This document shows positions 9,705 to 18,938 of a stretch of 64,000 bases of DNA, piece by piece (the stretch's first letter is position 1; every line of letters begins with the position of its first letter). The stretch covers positions 30,405 through 94,404 of the forward strand of contig JASHOB010000057.1 in the NCBI GenBank assembly GCA_030041335.1, given 5' to 3'. The notes under the pieces are model-generated. The model did not search any database, had not been told where the DNA came from, and saw nothing but the letters and a program-made list of their open reading frames with translations. The position numbers were made by a program, and so were the translations under genes. The DNA is from Alphaproteobacteria bacterium. Its GTDB lineage: Bacteria; Pseudomonadota; Alphaproteobacteria; ATCC43930; CGMCC-115725.

Positions 9705-10811
9705 CTATTCTTCGACGACGATGCGGGGCGGGGCCGGTCCTTCGGCGCCGAGCTCGCCCGCGATCGTCGCCGCCATGCGACGGAAAATCAACGCATTCTC
9801 GCTCTCCGGCTCGGAGACAACGATCGGTTTGCCGCCGTCCGATGTTTCACGGATGGCGACATCGAGCGGAACCTCGCCGAGGAACGGCACGCCCAGCCGC
9901 TGCGCTTCAGAGCGGGCGCCGCCATGGGCGAAGATTTCGGTCCGCTCGCCACAATGCGGGCACCGGAAATAGCTCATATTCTCCACAATCCCGAGTACCG
10001 GCACCTCGACCTTGCGAAACATCGATATACCCTTGCGGGCGTCGAGCAGCGCCAGGTCCTGCGGCGTCGAGACGATAACCGCGCCCGCGAGCGGGACTTG
10101 CTGCGCCATGGTGAGCTGGGCGTCGCCGGTGCCGGGCGGCATGTCGACCACCAGCACATCGAGCGCGCCCCAATTGACGTCGCGCAGCATCTGTTGCAAG
10201 GCGCTCATCACCATCGGTCCGCGCCAGATCATCGCCTGGTCTTCATTGACCAGGAAGCCGATCGACATGGTCTTGACCCCGAAGGCTTCCATCGGCTCAA
10301 GCATCCTGCCGTCTTTGGTCTTGGGCCGGCCGGTCAGGCCGAGGAGGCGCGGCTGCGACGGCCCGTAAATGTCGGCGTCGAGCAGGCCCACCCGCAGCCC
10401 GTTCGCGGCCAGCGCCAACGCCAGATTGACGGCGATTGTCGATTTGCCGACCCCGCCCTTGCCGGAGGCCACCGCGACAATCGAGCGCACCTGCGGCACC
10501 AGCGGCTCGCGCGAGGCTTGGCGATGGGCGGGCCGCGGCGCCGGCTGCGGCGGTGCGCGACGCTTTTCCGCGGTCAGCACGACCGATGCGCTGAGCACGC
10601 CGTCGAGATCGCCGACCGCTTTCTCCGCCGCCTTGCGCAGCGGTTCGAGGCGCGGGCCCCGCTCCGGCTCGACCTCGATGGCGAACCCGACATGACCCTC
10701 GCGAATCTGAATCCCCGACACCATGCCCAGGCTGACGATGTCGCCGCCACGCTCCGGATCCTGCACCTGGCGCAGCGCCGCAAGAATCCGTTCGGGAGTG
10801 ATGTCGCTCAT
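9705..10811 (-). CDS. apbC: Mrp/ApbC family iron-sulfur cluster carrier ATPase
   Basis: A 368-residue P-loop ATPase. An N-terminal MIP18/DUF59 domain spans about 1-80, followed by a Pro/Arg-rich linker and the Mrp ATPase domain. The deviant Walker A motif GKGGVGKS is at 117-124, and a CPHC pair (SYFRCPHCGERT) supplies the two cysteines that hold a bridging 4Fe-4S cluster between subunits. The family delivers Fe-S clusters to apoproteins in the cytoplasm. The ATG at 10811 gives the usual MSDITPERIL start. It is transcribed away from hflK; the 122 bases between them probably hold both promoters. Confidence 0.9.
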   Translation of the reverse strand: MSDITPERILAALRQVQDPERGGDIVSLGMVSGIQIREGHVGFAIEVEPERGPRLEPLRKAAEKAVGDLDGVLSASVVLTAEKRRAPPQPAPRPAHRQASREPLVPQVRSIVAVASGKGGVGKSTIAVNLALALAANGLRVGLLDADIYGPSQPRLLGLTGRPKTKDGRMLEPMEAFGVKTMSIGFLVNEDQAMIWRGPMVMSALQQMLRDVNWGALDVLVVDMPPGTGDAQLTMAQQVPLAGAVIVSTPQDLALLDARKGISMFRKVEVPVLGIVENMSYFRCPHCGERTEIFAHGGARSEAQRLGVPFLGEVPLDVAIRETSDGGKPIVVSEPESENALIFRRMAATIAGELGAEGPAPPRIVVEE

Positions 10812-10833
10812 CGTGGACTGAAGGCCTCGCAAC

Positions 10834-10863
10834 CTTGACAAGCCGGGCGTCGGCTGAGCTTAT
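10834..10863 (+). promoter_or_regulatory. Possible sigma70-type promoter for the hflK operon
   Basis: A perfect CTTGACA -35 element lies at 10834-10840, in the only gap between the divergent apbC and hflK genes and about 70 bases before the hflK start. The -10 is weak: GCTTAT at 10858-10863 is the best match at 17 bases from TTGACA. The -35 is good evidence, the -10 is not, so the exact start is uncertain. Confidence 0.3.
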
Positions 10864-10933
10864 CGAGCGCCGAAGCGCAATTTCGATATAGAGAAAGCAC
10901 CGGCTTTCGTAAAGCGTCCCTGAGGGAACGGAC

Positions 10934-12049
10934 TTGTCCTGGAACAACCAAGGCGGCGGCGGTGGACCATGGGGCGGCCCCGGCGGGCAAAGCCCGTGGG
11001 GCGGCCGCGGCCGGCCGCGGCCGCCGCAGCTCGAAGAAATGCTGCGCCGCGGCCAGGACCGATTTCGCGGCCTGTTGCCCGGCGGCTGGGGACGCGGTCG
11101 CTGGGTGCTTCTCGGCATCGCCGCCCTCATCGTGATTTGGTTGGCGAGCGGCTTTTATCGCGTCGAGCCCGACGAGCAGGGGGTGGTGCTGCGCTTCGGC
11201 GCGCTCAACCGCATCACCGAGCCCGGCCTCAACTATCATCTGCCGGCACCGATCGAAAGCGTGCTCCTGCCCAAGGTGACGCGCGTCAATCCGATCGAAA
11301 TCGGCTTCCGCCTCAACAATCCGAGCGAATTCGGCGAGAACACCGGCGGCGAGGTGCCGGAGGAATCGCTGATGCTCACCGGCGACGAGAACATCGTCGA
11401 CATCAATTTCACCGTATTCTGGGTGATCAAGGACGCCACCAAATATCTCTTCAACATCCGCAATCCCGCCTTGGTGGTGAAGGCCGCGGCCGAAAGCGCA
11501 ATGCGTGAAGTGATCGGCCATACCGATATCGCGCGCGCCTTCGCCGAAGCCCGCGGCCAGATCAAGCTCGACACCGAAAAGCTGACGCAGCAGATTCTGG
11601 ATTCCTACGACGCCGGTATCGCCATCACCGACCTGCAATTGCAGAAGGTCGATCCGCCTGGCCAGGTGATCGATGCCTTCCGCGACGTGCAAAGCGCCAA
11701 GATCGATCTCAACACCTTGGTCAATCAGGCGCAGGCCTATCGCAACGACGTCGTGCCGCGCGCCCGTGGCGACGCCGCGCGCGTCGTCCAGGAGGCCGAG
11801 GCCTATCGCCGACAGGTCGTGCTGCAGGCGGAGGGCGAGGCGAGCCGCTTCAACTCGGTCTATAAGGCCTATCAAGCCGCCAAGGACGTCACCACGACCC
11901 GGCTCTATCTCGAAACGCTGGAAAAGGTCCTCAAAGGCACCAACAAGGTTATTCTCGACAAGGGTGTCGCCAACGGTGTCCTGCCCTACCTGCCGTTGCC
12001 GGCGCTGCAGGCGCCGCCCCCTACAGCGGCGAAGCGCGGTAGCCCATGA
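10934..12049 (+). CDS. hflK: FtsH protease modulator HflK
   Basis: A 371-residue membrane protein with a glycine-rich N terminus (GGGGGPWGGPGG), one transmembrane segment at about 55-75, and a periplasmic SPFH/prohibitin domain followed by a coiled coil rich in Glu, Arg and Ala. With HflC it forms a large cage around FtsH and limits its protease activity. The start is TTG at 10934, supported by GAGGGA 6-11 bases upstream and by the standard SWNNQGGGG opening. Its ATGA overlap with hflC implies translational coupling. It opens an operon hflK-hflC-DUF2065-degP-aminopeptidase, a layout common in alphaproteobacteria. Confidence 0.93.
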   Translation: MSWNNQGGGGGPWGGPGGQSPWGGRGRPRPPQLEEMLRRGQDRFRGLLPGGWGRGRWVLLGIAALIVIWLASGFYRVEPDEQGVVLRFGALNRITEPGLNYHLPAPIESVLLPKVTRVNPIEIGFRLNNPSEFGENTGGEVPEESLMLTGDENIVDINFTVFWVIKDATKYLFNIRNPALVVKAAAESAMREVIGHTDIARAFAEARGQIKLDTEKLTQQILDSYDAGIAITDLQLQKVDPPGQVIDAFRDVQSAKIDLNTLVNQAQAYRNDVVPRARGDAARVVQEAEAYRRQVVLQAEGEASRFNSVYKAYQAAKDVTTTRLYLETLEKVLKGTNKVILDKGVANGVLPYLPLPALQAPPPTAAKRGSP

Positions 12050-12936
12050 ACGAGCTGCGCCGCCGCTTCATCCTGTTCGCCGCCGCGGTCATCGTGATCG
12101 TCGCCGTCATCCTGCTCTTCACCGTGCCCTTCATCGTCGATCAGACCGAGCAGGCATTGGTGCTGTCGTTCGGCCGGCCGGTACGGCTGGTTGAACGACC
12201 GGGTCTCAGCTTCAAGGAGCCGTGGCAAAGCACGATCACCTACGATAAGCGGCTTCTCGATTACGAGCCACCGGCCGAAGAAGTGATCGCGGCCGATCAG
12301 AAACGGCTTGTCGTCGACGCCTATTGCCGCTTCAAGATCGTCAATCCGCTGTTGTTCTTTCAGACCATGGGAACGGAGCTGGTGGCGCGGACACGGCTCA
12401 ATTCTGTGATCAGCGATTCGCTGCGCCGTGTCATCGGTGGGGTCGAACTGCAAGCGGTGGTGTCGTCGAAGCGGGCCGCGATCATGCGTCAGATTCGCGA
12501 TGAGGTGAACGACCAGGCCAAGGGATTCGGCATCGATGTCGTCGATGTGCGGATTCGCCGCGCCGATCTGCCGGAGGAAAATTCCAAGGCAATTTACGAG
12601 CGCATGATCGCCGAACGCCAGCGCGAGGCGGCACAGTTCCGCGCGCAGGGCGCGCAACAGTCGCAAGAGATACGCGCCGAGGCCGACAAAGAGCGCATCG
12701 AAATCCTCGCCAACGCCCAAAAGCAGGGCCAGATTCTGCGCGGGCAGGGCGATGCCGATTCGACCAAAATCTACGCCCAGGCGTTCGAACAGAATCCCGG
12801 CTTTTATGCGTTCTACCGTTCGCTCCAGGCCTACCGGCAGGCGCTGGACGGGTCGAACACGACTTTTGTACTGTCGCCGCAGAACGAGTTCTTCAAATAT
12901 TGGAACGGTGCCCCGGCGCCGTCGTCGGGAAAATAG
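12046..12936 (+). CDS. hflC: FtsH protease modulator HflC
   Basis: A 296-residue partner of HflK with an N-terminal transmembrane helix (about 8-27), an SPFH domain beginning VDQTEQALVLSFGRPVR, and a C-terminal coiled coil (RQREAAQFRAQGAQQSQ). The tail contains the typical FYAFYRSLQAYRQAL and ends after FVLSPQNEFFKY, as in other HflC proteins. The start ATG overlaps the hflK stop by four bases. Together the two proteins regulate FtsH turnover of membrane and cytoplasmic substrates. The small DUF2065 gene follows after 2 bases. Confidence 0.94.
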   Translation: MNELRRRFILFAAAVIVIVAVILLFTVPFIVDQTEQALVLSFGRPVRLVERPGLSFKEPWQSTITYDKRLLDYEPPAEEVIAADQKRLVVDAYCRFKIVNPLLFFQTMGTELVARTRLNSVISDSLRRVIGGVELQAVVSSKRAAIMRQIRDEVNDQAKGFGIDVVDVRIRRADLPEENSKAIYERMIAERQREAAQFRAQGAQQSQEIRAEADKERIEILANAQKQGQILRGQGDADSTKIYAQAFEQNPGFYAFYRSLQAYRQALDGSNTTFVLSPQNEFFKYWNGAPAPSSGK

Positions 12937-12938
12937 GC

Positions 12939-13124
12939 ATGCGTGATTTGGCGACCGCGATCGCATTGGTATTCGTGATCGAGGGGATTCTCTACTCGCT
13001 GTTTCCGCTCGGCATGAAGCGTATGGTGGCGCAGGTCGCGGTCGTGCCGGCCCCGGCGTTGCGGGCGACCGGTCTCTTGGCCGCGGCACTCGGCGTCGCC
13101 GCGGTTTGGCTGATTCGGGGATGA
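12939..13124 (+). CDS. DUF2065 small membrane protein
   Basis: A 61-residue protein made of two hydrophobic helices (about 4-20 and 40-58) joined by the segment FPLGMKRMVAQ, which is the DUF2065 pattern. The ATG at 12939 is 2 bases after the hflC stop; a longer frame starting inside hflC is not used. Members of this family are repeatedly found between hflC and degP, so a role in membrane protein quality control is a reasonable inference, but none has been shown as far as I know. Confidence 0.85.
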   Translation: MRDLATAIALVFVIEGILYSLFPLGMKRMVAQVAVVPAPALRATGLLAAALGVAAVWLIRG

Positions 13125-13196
13125 TGCGGTTCGCCTTGGCTTGGCATGGGGTTCTCTCGTAATATCCTGGCCGCCTTTGCCGCAATGGAGTCTTCA

Positions 13197-14696
13197 GTGG
13201 TACGTGGTGGTGCCGTTAGCCCGACTGTTGCGCGTTTTCTTGCGCTGCTCATGGCCGTGACGCTGGCGTGGGCGCCCGGCCTCGCTGTGGGGAAGCCCGC
13301 GCCCGACGGCTTTGCCGATCTCGCGGCCAAGCTGTTGCCCTCGGTCGTCAACATCTCGACCACGCAGACGATCAAACCTGACAAATTGGCCAAGGGCGAC
13401 AAGCCGGCGCCCCATGCGGATCCCGACGACAATCCGCCGACCGACCAGGGCTCGCCTTTCGACGACTTCCTCAAGGAATTTTTCGACAAGCAGGGCAAGA
13501 CGCCGATGCCGCGCCACGCAATCTCGCTGGGCTCGGGCTTCGTCGTCGATCCCTCCGGCATCGTTGTCACCAACAATCACGTCATCGCCGATGCCGATGC
13601 CATTACCGTGACCTTCCAGGACGGTAGCGACTACAAGGCCGAAGTGATCGGCAAGGACGCCAAGATCGATCTCGCCGTTTTGCGCATCAAGCCGGCGAAG
13701 CCGCTGCCGGCCCTGAAATTCGGCAACAGCGACGGCACCCGGGTCGGCGACTGGGTCTTGGCGATCGGCAATCCGTTCGGGCTCGGCGGCAGCGTGACCG
13801 CCGGCATTCTTTCCGCCCGCGCCCGCGAGATCAATGCCGGGCCCTATGACGATTTTCTGCAGACCGACGCCGCCATCAACCGTGGCAATTCCGGCGGACC
13901 GATGTTCAACATGGCGGGCGAGGTTATCGGTATCAATACCGCGATCTATTCTCCCACCGGCGGCTCGATTGGCATCGGCTTCGCCATTCCTTCCAATCTC
14001 GCAAAACCGATCATCGACCAGCTCGAGATTTATCACCATGCGCGCCGCGGTTGGCTCGGCGTCAATATCCAGTCGGTGAACGACGAGATCGCCGAAACCC
14101 TGGGCCTTCCCGGCAAGGCGCGCGGCGCCCTGGTCGCCGCCGTGCAGGATAATGGACCGGCAAAGACCGCCGGCATCCGCCCGGGCGACATCGTGCTCAG
14201 CTTCGATGGCCATGACATTCCCGACATGCACCATCTGCCGCGCGTCGTCGCCGAAACACCGATCGATAAATCGGTGAAGGTGGTGGTGTGGCGCGCCAAG
14301 AAAATGGTGACGCTCGATGTCAAGGTCGGCGAACTGAAAGAGACCGTGCAGCCCGCAACCGTAACCAAGGAAGCGCCGCCGCCGCCGCGCGGCGGCACCA
14401 AGATCTTGGGCCTCACCGTCTCCGACCTGACCCCCGACTTGCGCTCGCGTTTCTCGATCTCGGACTCGACCTCGGGCGTTGTGGTGACGGAGGTGGCGCA
14501 CGACAGCCCGGCCTTGGACAAGGGCATCCGCGCCGGTGACGTCATTGTCGAAGTGACGCAACAGGAAGTGAAAACGCCTTCCCAGATCACAGCGAAGATC
14601 GATGAGGCGCGCAAAGAGGGCCATAAATCGGTGCTACTGTTGGTGGATCATGGCGGCGACCTGCACTTCGTCGTTCTCAAGATCGACAAGGGCTGA
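13197..14696 (+). CDS. degP: Periplasmic serine protease/chaperone DegP (HtrA, Do)
   Basis: A trypsin-like protease domain is followed by two PDZ domains (PDZ1 begins near RRGWLGVNIQSV, PDZ2 near KILGLTVSDL). Numbered from the upstream ATG at 13146, the triad is His145 (TNNHVIAD), Asp175 (IDLAVLRI) and Ser249 (NRGNSGGP). A signal peptide covers VARFLALLMAVTLAWAPGLA. I prefer the GTG at 13197 because GGAG lies 6 bases upstream and the signal peptide then has a normal length; the ATG at 13146 has no ribosome site. DegP degrades or refolds damaged periplasmic proteins. Its place after hflKC groups envelope quality-control functions in one transcript. Confidence 0.92.
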   Translation: MVRGGAVSPTVARFLALLMAVTLAWAPGLAVGKPAPDGFADLAAKLLPSVVNISTTQTIKPDKLAKGDKPAPHADPDDNPPTDQGSPFDDFLKEFFDKQGKTPMPRHAISLGSGFVVDPSGIVVTNNHVIADADAITVTFQDGSDYKAEVIGKDAKIDLAVLRIKPAKPLPALKFGNSDGTRVGDWVLAIGNPFGLGGSVTAGILSARAREINAGPYDDFLQTDAAINRGNSGGPMFNMAGEVIGINTAIYSPTGGSIGIGFAIPSNLAKPIIDQLEIYHHARRGWLGVNIQSVNDEIAETLGLPGKARGALVAAVQDNGPAKTAGIRPGDIVLSFDGHDIPDMHHLPRVVAETPIDKSVKVVVWRAKKMVTLDVKVGELKETVQPATVTKEAPPPPRGGTKILGLTVSDLTPDLRSRFSISDSTSGVVVTEVAHDSPALDKGIRAGDVIVEVTQQEVKTPSQITAKIDEARKEGHKSVLLLVDHGGDLHFVVLKIDKG

Positions 14697-14702
14697 TTTT
14701 CG

Positions 14703-16490
14703 GTGACGGTAACGGCGGACCGTCTCGCCAGCCTGCGCGGTGAATTGGCGCGACAGGGCGTGCACGGCTTTCTCGTGCCCCGGGCCGACGAGCACCAGAA
14801 CGAGTACGTCCCGGCCAGCGCCGAACGCCTGGCTTGGCTTACCGGGTTTACCGGATCGGCGGGTCTTGCGGTGGTGCTGCCGGAAACCGCGGCGATCTTT
14901 GTCGATGGCCGCTACACGCTGCAGGCGAGGAACGAAGTCGACGGCAAGCTCTATCAGCAGCGCCACATAACGGACGCGCCGGCGACCGAGTGGATTGCCA
15001 AGAATCTGCAGCCCGCCCAGGTCCTGGGCTATGACCCGCGTCTCCACACCTTGCCCGAGATCGAGCGCTATGCGGCGGCGACCGAGAGGGCCGGCGGCAA
15101 GCTGCAATCACTGGACCGCAATCCGCTCGACGCGGTTTGGCGTGAGCGGCCGCCGCCGCCGATGCAACCGGCGGTGCCCCATGAGTTGCGCTTTGCCGGC
15201 CGCTCCAGCGACGACAAGCGGCGCCAGATCGCAACGGCACTCGCCGAGGATAAGATCGACGCCGTGGTCCTAACCCTGCCCGACTCCATCGCCTGGCTCC
15301 TTAACATTCGCGGCGCAGACGTGCCCTACACGCCGCTGCCGTTGTGCTTCGCCGTTCTCAGGGCGGACCGAACGGTCACGCTCTTCATCGAGGAAGCCAA
15401 ACTGCCGCCGCCGACCCGCGCCTTCCTCGGCACCGCGGTCACCACCGACCGACCCCAAAATTTCGGCGCGGCGCTCGAGGCTCTGGGCCGAGGCGGACGG
15501 CGCATCCAGGCCGATCCCGCTTCCGCTTCGGCCTGGATTTTCGACCGGCTCAGCGCCGGCGGCGCCACGATTGTGCGCGCGCCTGATCCCTGTGTCCTGC
15601 TCAAGGCGACGAAGAACGAGACCGAACTCGCCGGCGCCCGGGCCGCGCATCGGCGCGACGGCGCCGCGGTGACGCGCTTTCTTGCTTGGCTCGCCGCGGC
15701 GGCGCCAAACGGGAGTTTGCGCGAAATCGCCGCCAGCGATCAGCTCGAACAATTCCGGCGCGACGGCGAACATTTCCGCGGCCTTTCCTTCCCGACCATT
15801 TCCGGAGCCGGATCGAACGGCGCCATCGTGCATTACCGCGCCTCGGCGGCAAGCGAGCGAACGCTGGCGCCGGGCTCCTTTTATCTGGTCGATTCCGGTG
15901 CCCAATATCTCGACGGCACCACCGACGTGACGCGCACCATCGCGATCGGGGAACCGTCACCGGAAATGCGCGACCGCTTCACCCGCGTGCTCAAAGGCCA
16001 CATCGCACTCGCCTCCTGCCGGTTCCCGCAGGGCACGACCGGCTCGCAGCTCGACGCGCTCGCGCGGCACGCGTTGTGGCAGGCGGGCCTCGATTACGAT
16101 CACGGCACCGGCCACGGCGTCGGCTCCTATCTCGCGGTGCATGAAGGGCCCCAGCGCATTTCCAAGGTGGCGAGCGCGCAGCCGCTGATGCCGGGCATGA
16201 TCGTGTCGGACGAGCCCGGCTATTACCGCCCCGGCGCCTACGGTATCCGCATCGAGAATCTGATCGCGGTCGTTCCCGTCGAAAACGAAACGGCGGAACG
16301 ACGCTTGTTCGGGTTCGAGACCCTCACCTTGGCGCCTATCGATCGCAACGCCATCGAGCCCGCTCTGATGAGCGACGAGGAAATCAATTGGCTCGACACC
16401 TATCATGCGAGAGTACGCGAGACATTGACGCCACTGGTTGATCCGGCCGCCGCCGCCTGGCTCGCAGCGGCGACGCAACCCTTGACCTAA
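14703..16490 (+). CDS. pepP: Aminopeptidase P family (Xaa-Pro aminopeptidase)
   Basis: A 595-residue enzyme with two creatinase-like N-terminal domains and a C-terminal pita-bread M24 domain, the long three-domain layout shared with eukaryotic cytosolic aminopeptidase P. Dinuclear metal ligands are visible: Asp in VDSGAQY, Asp in TTDVTRT, His in GTGHGVGSYL, Glu in SDEPGYY and Glu in IRIENLI. It removes N-terminal residues before proline in the cytoplasm. Translation starts at GTG 14703, 6 bases after the degP stop, so it is likely in the same operon. Its TAA stop shares two bases with the stop codon of the convergent phoH gene. Confidence 0.88.
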   Translation: MTVTADRLASLRGELARQGVHGFLVPRADEHQNEYVPASAERLAWLTGFTGSAGLAVVLPETAAIFVDGRYTLQARNEVDGKLYQQRHITDAPATEWIAKNLQPAQVLGYDPRLHTLPEIERYAAATERAGGKLQSLDRNPLDAVWRERPPPPMQPAVPHELRFAGRSSDDKRRQIATALAEDKIDAVVLTLPDSIAWLLNIRGADVPYTPLPLCFAVLRADRTVTLFIEEAKLPPPTRAFLGTAVTTDRPQNFGAALEALGRGGRRIQADPASASAWIFDRLSAGGATIVRAPDPCVLLKATKNETELAGARAAHRRDGAAVTRFLAWLAAAAPNGSLREIAASDQLEQFRRDGEHFRGLSFPTISGAGSNGAIVHYRASAASERTLAPGSFYLVDSGAQYLDGTTDVTRTIAIGEPSPEMRDRFTRVLKGHIALASCRFPQGTTGSQLDALARHALWQAGLDYDHGTGHGVGSYLAVHEGPQRISKVASAQPLMPGMIVSDEPGYYRPGAYGIRIENLIAVVPVENETAERRLFGFETLTLAPIDRNAIEPALMSDEEINWLDTYHARVRETLTPLVDPAAAAWLAAATQPLT

Positions 16491-17221
16491 AGCACCGTCA
16501 ACATGCCGGCGACCAGCGGGTGCCGGACAATGTCCTTGTCGGTAAGCCGGATCACGGCGATGTCGCTGAGCGCGTCGAGCCGCGATGCGATGTCGCGCAA
16601 GCCCGAGAGGCCGTCGAGCAGGTCGGTCTGGTCGGGATCGCCGGTGACGACCATGGTCGAATGCCAGCCAAGGCGCGTCAGCAGCATTTTAATCTGGCCA
16701 TAGGTGCAGTTCTGCGCCTCGTCGATGACGATGAAGGCATTGTTGAGGGTGCGACCACGCATGAACGCGACCGGCGCAATCTCGATGGCGCCTTCGACGA
16801 TCAACTGCTTGACCCGCTTACCGCCGATGCGCTCGTTGAGCGCATCGTAGAGCGGGCGCAGATAGGGTGCGAGCTTGTCCTCCATTTCGCCGGGGAGGAA
16901 ACCGAGATTTTCACCCGCTTCGACCGCCGGGCGCGTCAGCACGATGCGCCCGACCCGTCCCGCGTTCAGTGCCTCGACCGCGGCGGCAATGGCCAGATAG
17001 GTCTTGCCGCTGCCGGCTGGACCGAGGGCGAGGATCAGATTGTGGTGCTCAAGCGCTGCCATCAGTTCGCCCTGACCGGCGCTCTGCGGTCTGATCCTGG
17101 CTAAATAGGACCGTTCGCGCGCCGGTTCTTCAGCGGCGAAGAAGGGAGGACCCGGAACTCGCGCCGAGGAGAACGCTGCGATTTCGTTGGCGTGCGCGGT
17201 CGCGTGGCGGCGTCTGGCCAT
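16487..17221 (-). CDS. phoH: PhoH family ATPase
   Basis: A 244-residue P-loop ATPase. Walker A is GPAGSGKT at 67-74, and Walker B is in AFIVIDEAQN, followed by LLTRLGWHSTMVVTGDPDQ, the characteristic PhoH region. The N-terminal 60 residues are Arg/Ala-rich and poorly conserved, as in short PhoH proteins of alphaproteobacteria. The ATG at 17221 (MARRRHATAH) is chosen over an upstream in-frame ATG at 17281 whose added residues look non-coding. PhoH proteins are linked to RNA metabolism and phosphate starvation; the true activity is unsettled. The gene is convergent with pepP. Confidence 0.87.
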   Translation of the reverse strand: MARRRHATAHANEIAAFSSARVPGPPFFAAEEPARERSYLARIRPQSAGQGELMAALEHHNLILALGPAGSGKTYLAIAAAVEALNAGRVGRIVLTRPAVEAGENLGFLPGEMEDKLAPYLRPLYDALNERIGGKRVKQLIVEGAIEIAPVAFMRGRTLNNAFIVIDEAQNCTYGQIKMLLTRLGWHSTMVVTGDPDQTDLLDGLSGLRDIASRLDALSDIAVIRLTDKDIVRHPLVAGMLTVL

Positions 17222-17605
17222 GCCCCGTTCCCCTGTTTCTGGCGATCTCGGCGATCGTCGAAGCGGCGGCTGCGGCGGCACATGTCGTCGGCAGGTGATT
17301 GGACCTGCCCGAGGAGCGTATGAGAGCCGGAAGCGAACCCATTCGACGCCTCTGATACTAGCTTAGATATGCCCGCTAGTCACCAGAAATAGCGAACATT
17401 ATGCGCCCTATCCCCAACCTCTTGTGAGCCCGGCGACAACGCCGATTTCCGCGGACCGCCAGATCGATTAGGGTGGTCGGGGGCGCGCACGGCCGAGCCG
17501 GCCCACGTCCCAACGGTTGGTGACCGTGGCGGGCCTCCGCTGGCGGCGTCGATGCCAATCCCGGTCGCCGTCCTCGCGATCGGCATGTCTCAAGGGAGGT
17601 CGCGA
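17222..17605. other. Divergent intergenic region, phoH to ABC substrate-binding gene
   Basis: This 384-base gap separates two genes transcribed away from each other. I see one clean hairpin near its phoH end (17290-17309, listed separately) and the ribosome site for the downstream gene (GGGAGGT at 17594-17600). The middle is less GC-rich than its surroundings (for instance around 17350-17400), as expected of promoters, but I could not settle on a convincing -35/-10 pair. Short frames within it look random. Confidence 0.6.
17290..17309. repeat. Inverted repeat in the phoH upstream region
   Basis: GGCAGGT (17290-17296) and ACCTGCC (17303-17309) form a perfect 7-base stem around the loop GATTGG. 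No T-run follows on either strand, so it is not a typical terminator. It lies 69 bases upstream of the phoH start and could be an operator or a 5' UTR hairpin. Confidence 0.4.
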
Positions 17606-18817
17606 ATGGTTGCTGTGACGAGCCGAAGCCTGATAGTGACCGCGTTGCTCGCGTGCCTTGGCCCGAGGGCGCTGGCCGAAAACGCACCCGGCATCACCGC
17701 AACCGAGATCAAAATCGGCCAGAACATGCCCTATAGCGGCGTCGTCTCCGCCTACGGCATTTTGGGCAAGGGCCACCTTGCCTTTATCCATTGGTACAAC
17801 GACACCTATGGCGGCGTGAACGGGCGCAAGATCAACCTGTTGTCGATGGATGACGGTTACAACCCCGCCAAGTCACTGGAGAATGTGCGCGAGATGGTCG
17901 AGGAAGACCACGTCGCCTTCATCTTCGGCTCGATCGGCACCGCGACCAACACGGCGGTCCGTAAATATCTTAACGACCATCACGTGCCGCAGCTGTTCCT
18001 GGCAAGCGGCGCCGACAAATGGGGCGATTACCGGCATTTCCCATGGACCATGAGCTGGCAGGCAACGTTCCGCACCGAGGCGCAGATCTACGCCAAGTAC
18101 ATTCTGAAACATGAGCCCGACGCCAAGGTTGCGATCCTTTATCAGCATGACGATTTCGGCAAGGACTATGTCACCGGCATCCACGACGTATTCGGTGATC
18201 GCTTCGACGCGCGCGTTATCACGGCAACCTACGAGGTCTCCGACCCGACCGTCGACAGCCAGGTATTGGAGCTGCACGATTCGGGCGCCAACGTGCTGAT
18301 CTTTGCCGGCACGCCAAAATTCGCGGCACAGGCAATCGGTAAGGTGCACGCCATCGGCTGGAAGCCGATGTTCTTCATGGACAATGTCTCAATCGCGATC
18401 GACAGCGTCATGCGGCCGGCGGGACCCGAAAAATCGATCGGCATGCTGTCCTCAACCTACAGCAAGGATCCGGGCGATCCGGCCTGGGCCAAGGATCCGG
18501 GTACCGACCTCTATCGTGCCATCGTACGCAAATACATTCCTGGCGAGAACCCCAACGATTTCAATTATGAGAACTCATGGGGCATGGTGCTGACGCTGGT
18601 GCAAGTGCTGAAGCAATGCGGCGACGATCTGTCGCGCGAAAATATCATGCGCCAGGCGGCTAACTTGCATGACCTCGAACTGCCGTCGCAGCTCCCCGGC
18701 ATCAAAATCAACACCAGCCCGACCGATTACCATCCCATCAAGCAGATGCAGCTGCAGCGCTGGAACGGCAAGAGCTGGATACGTTTCGGCGACCTCATCA
18801 CCGGCGGCGGCTCGTGA
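17606..18817 (+). CDS. ABC transporter substrate-binding protein (branched-chain amino acid type)
   Basis: A 403-residue periplasmic binding protein of the Leu/Ile/Val (type I) class. Residues 1-24 are a signal peptide (MVAVTSRSLIVTALLACLGP). Family landmarks include ITATEIKIGQNMPYSG, the GSIGTATNTAVRKYL hinge region and AILYQHDDFGKDY. The start ATG has an excellent GGGAGGT site 5 bases upstream, so the longer frame from 17552 is rejected. In this subgroup ligands are often aromatic acids or other small organic acids rather than amino acids. No permease or ATPase genes adjoin it, so it must work with a transporter encoded elsewhere or serve another sensing role. Confidence 0.88.
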   Translation: MVAVTSRSLIVTALLACLGPRALAENAPGITATEIKIGQNMPYSGVVSAYGILGKGHLAFIHWYNDTYGGVNGRKINLLSMDDGYNPAKSLENVREMVEEDHVAFIFGSIGTATNTAVRKYLNDHHVPQLFLASGADKWGDYRHFPWTMSWQATFRTEAQIYAKYILKHEPDAKVAILYQHDDFGKDYVTGIHDVFGDRFDARVITATYEVSDPTVDSQVLELHDSGANVLIFAGTPKFAAQAIGKVHAIGWKPMFFMDNVSIAIDSVMRPAGPEKSIGMLSSTYSKDPGDPAWAKDPGTDLYRAIVRKYIPGENPNDFNYENSWGMVLTLVQVLKQCGDDLSRENIMRQAANLHDLELPSQLPGIKINTSPTDYHPIKQMQLQRWNGKSWIRFGDLITGGGS

Positions 18818-18938
18818 TTCCGGTCAGGCCAAAAGGCTGGGCCGCCCGGTCCATGAAGGGCGCGTCGCAACACCCGCCGCCGACGTCAACGACGGGCTTG
18901 TCTTGACCGGTGCCGCGACCCGACGACCGGCGCGATGC

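Noticed and set aside
13194..14624. 476-codon minus-strand frame opposite degP
   Set aside because: Antisense to degP, which has an intact catalytic triad and PDZ domains; the frame is low in hydrophobic cores.
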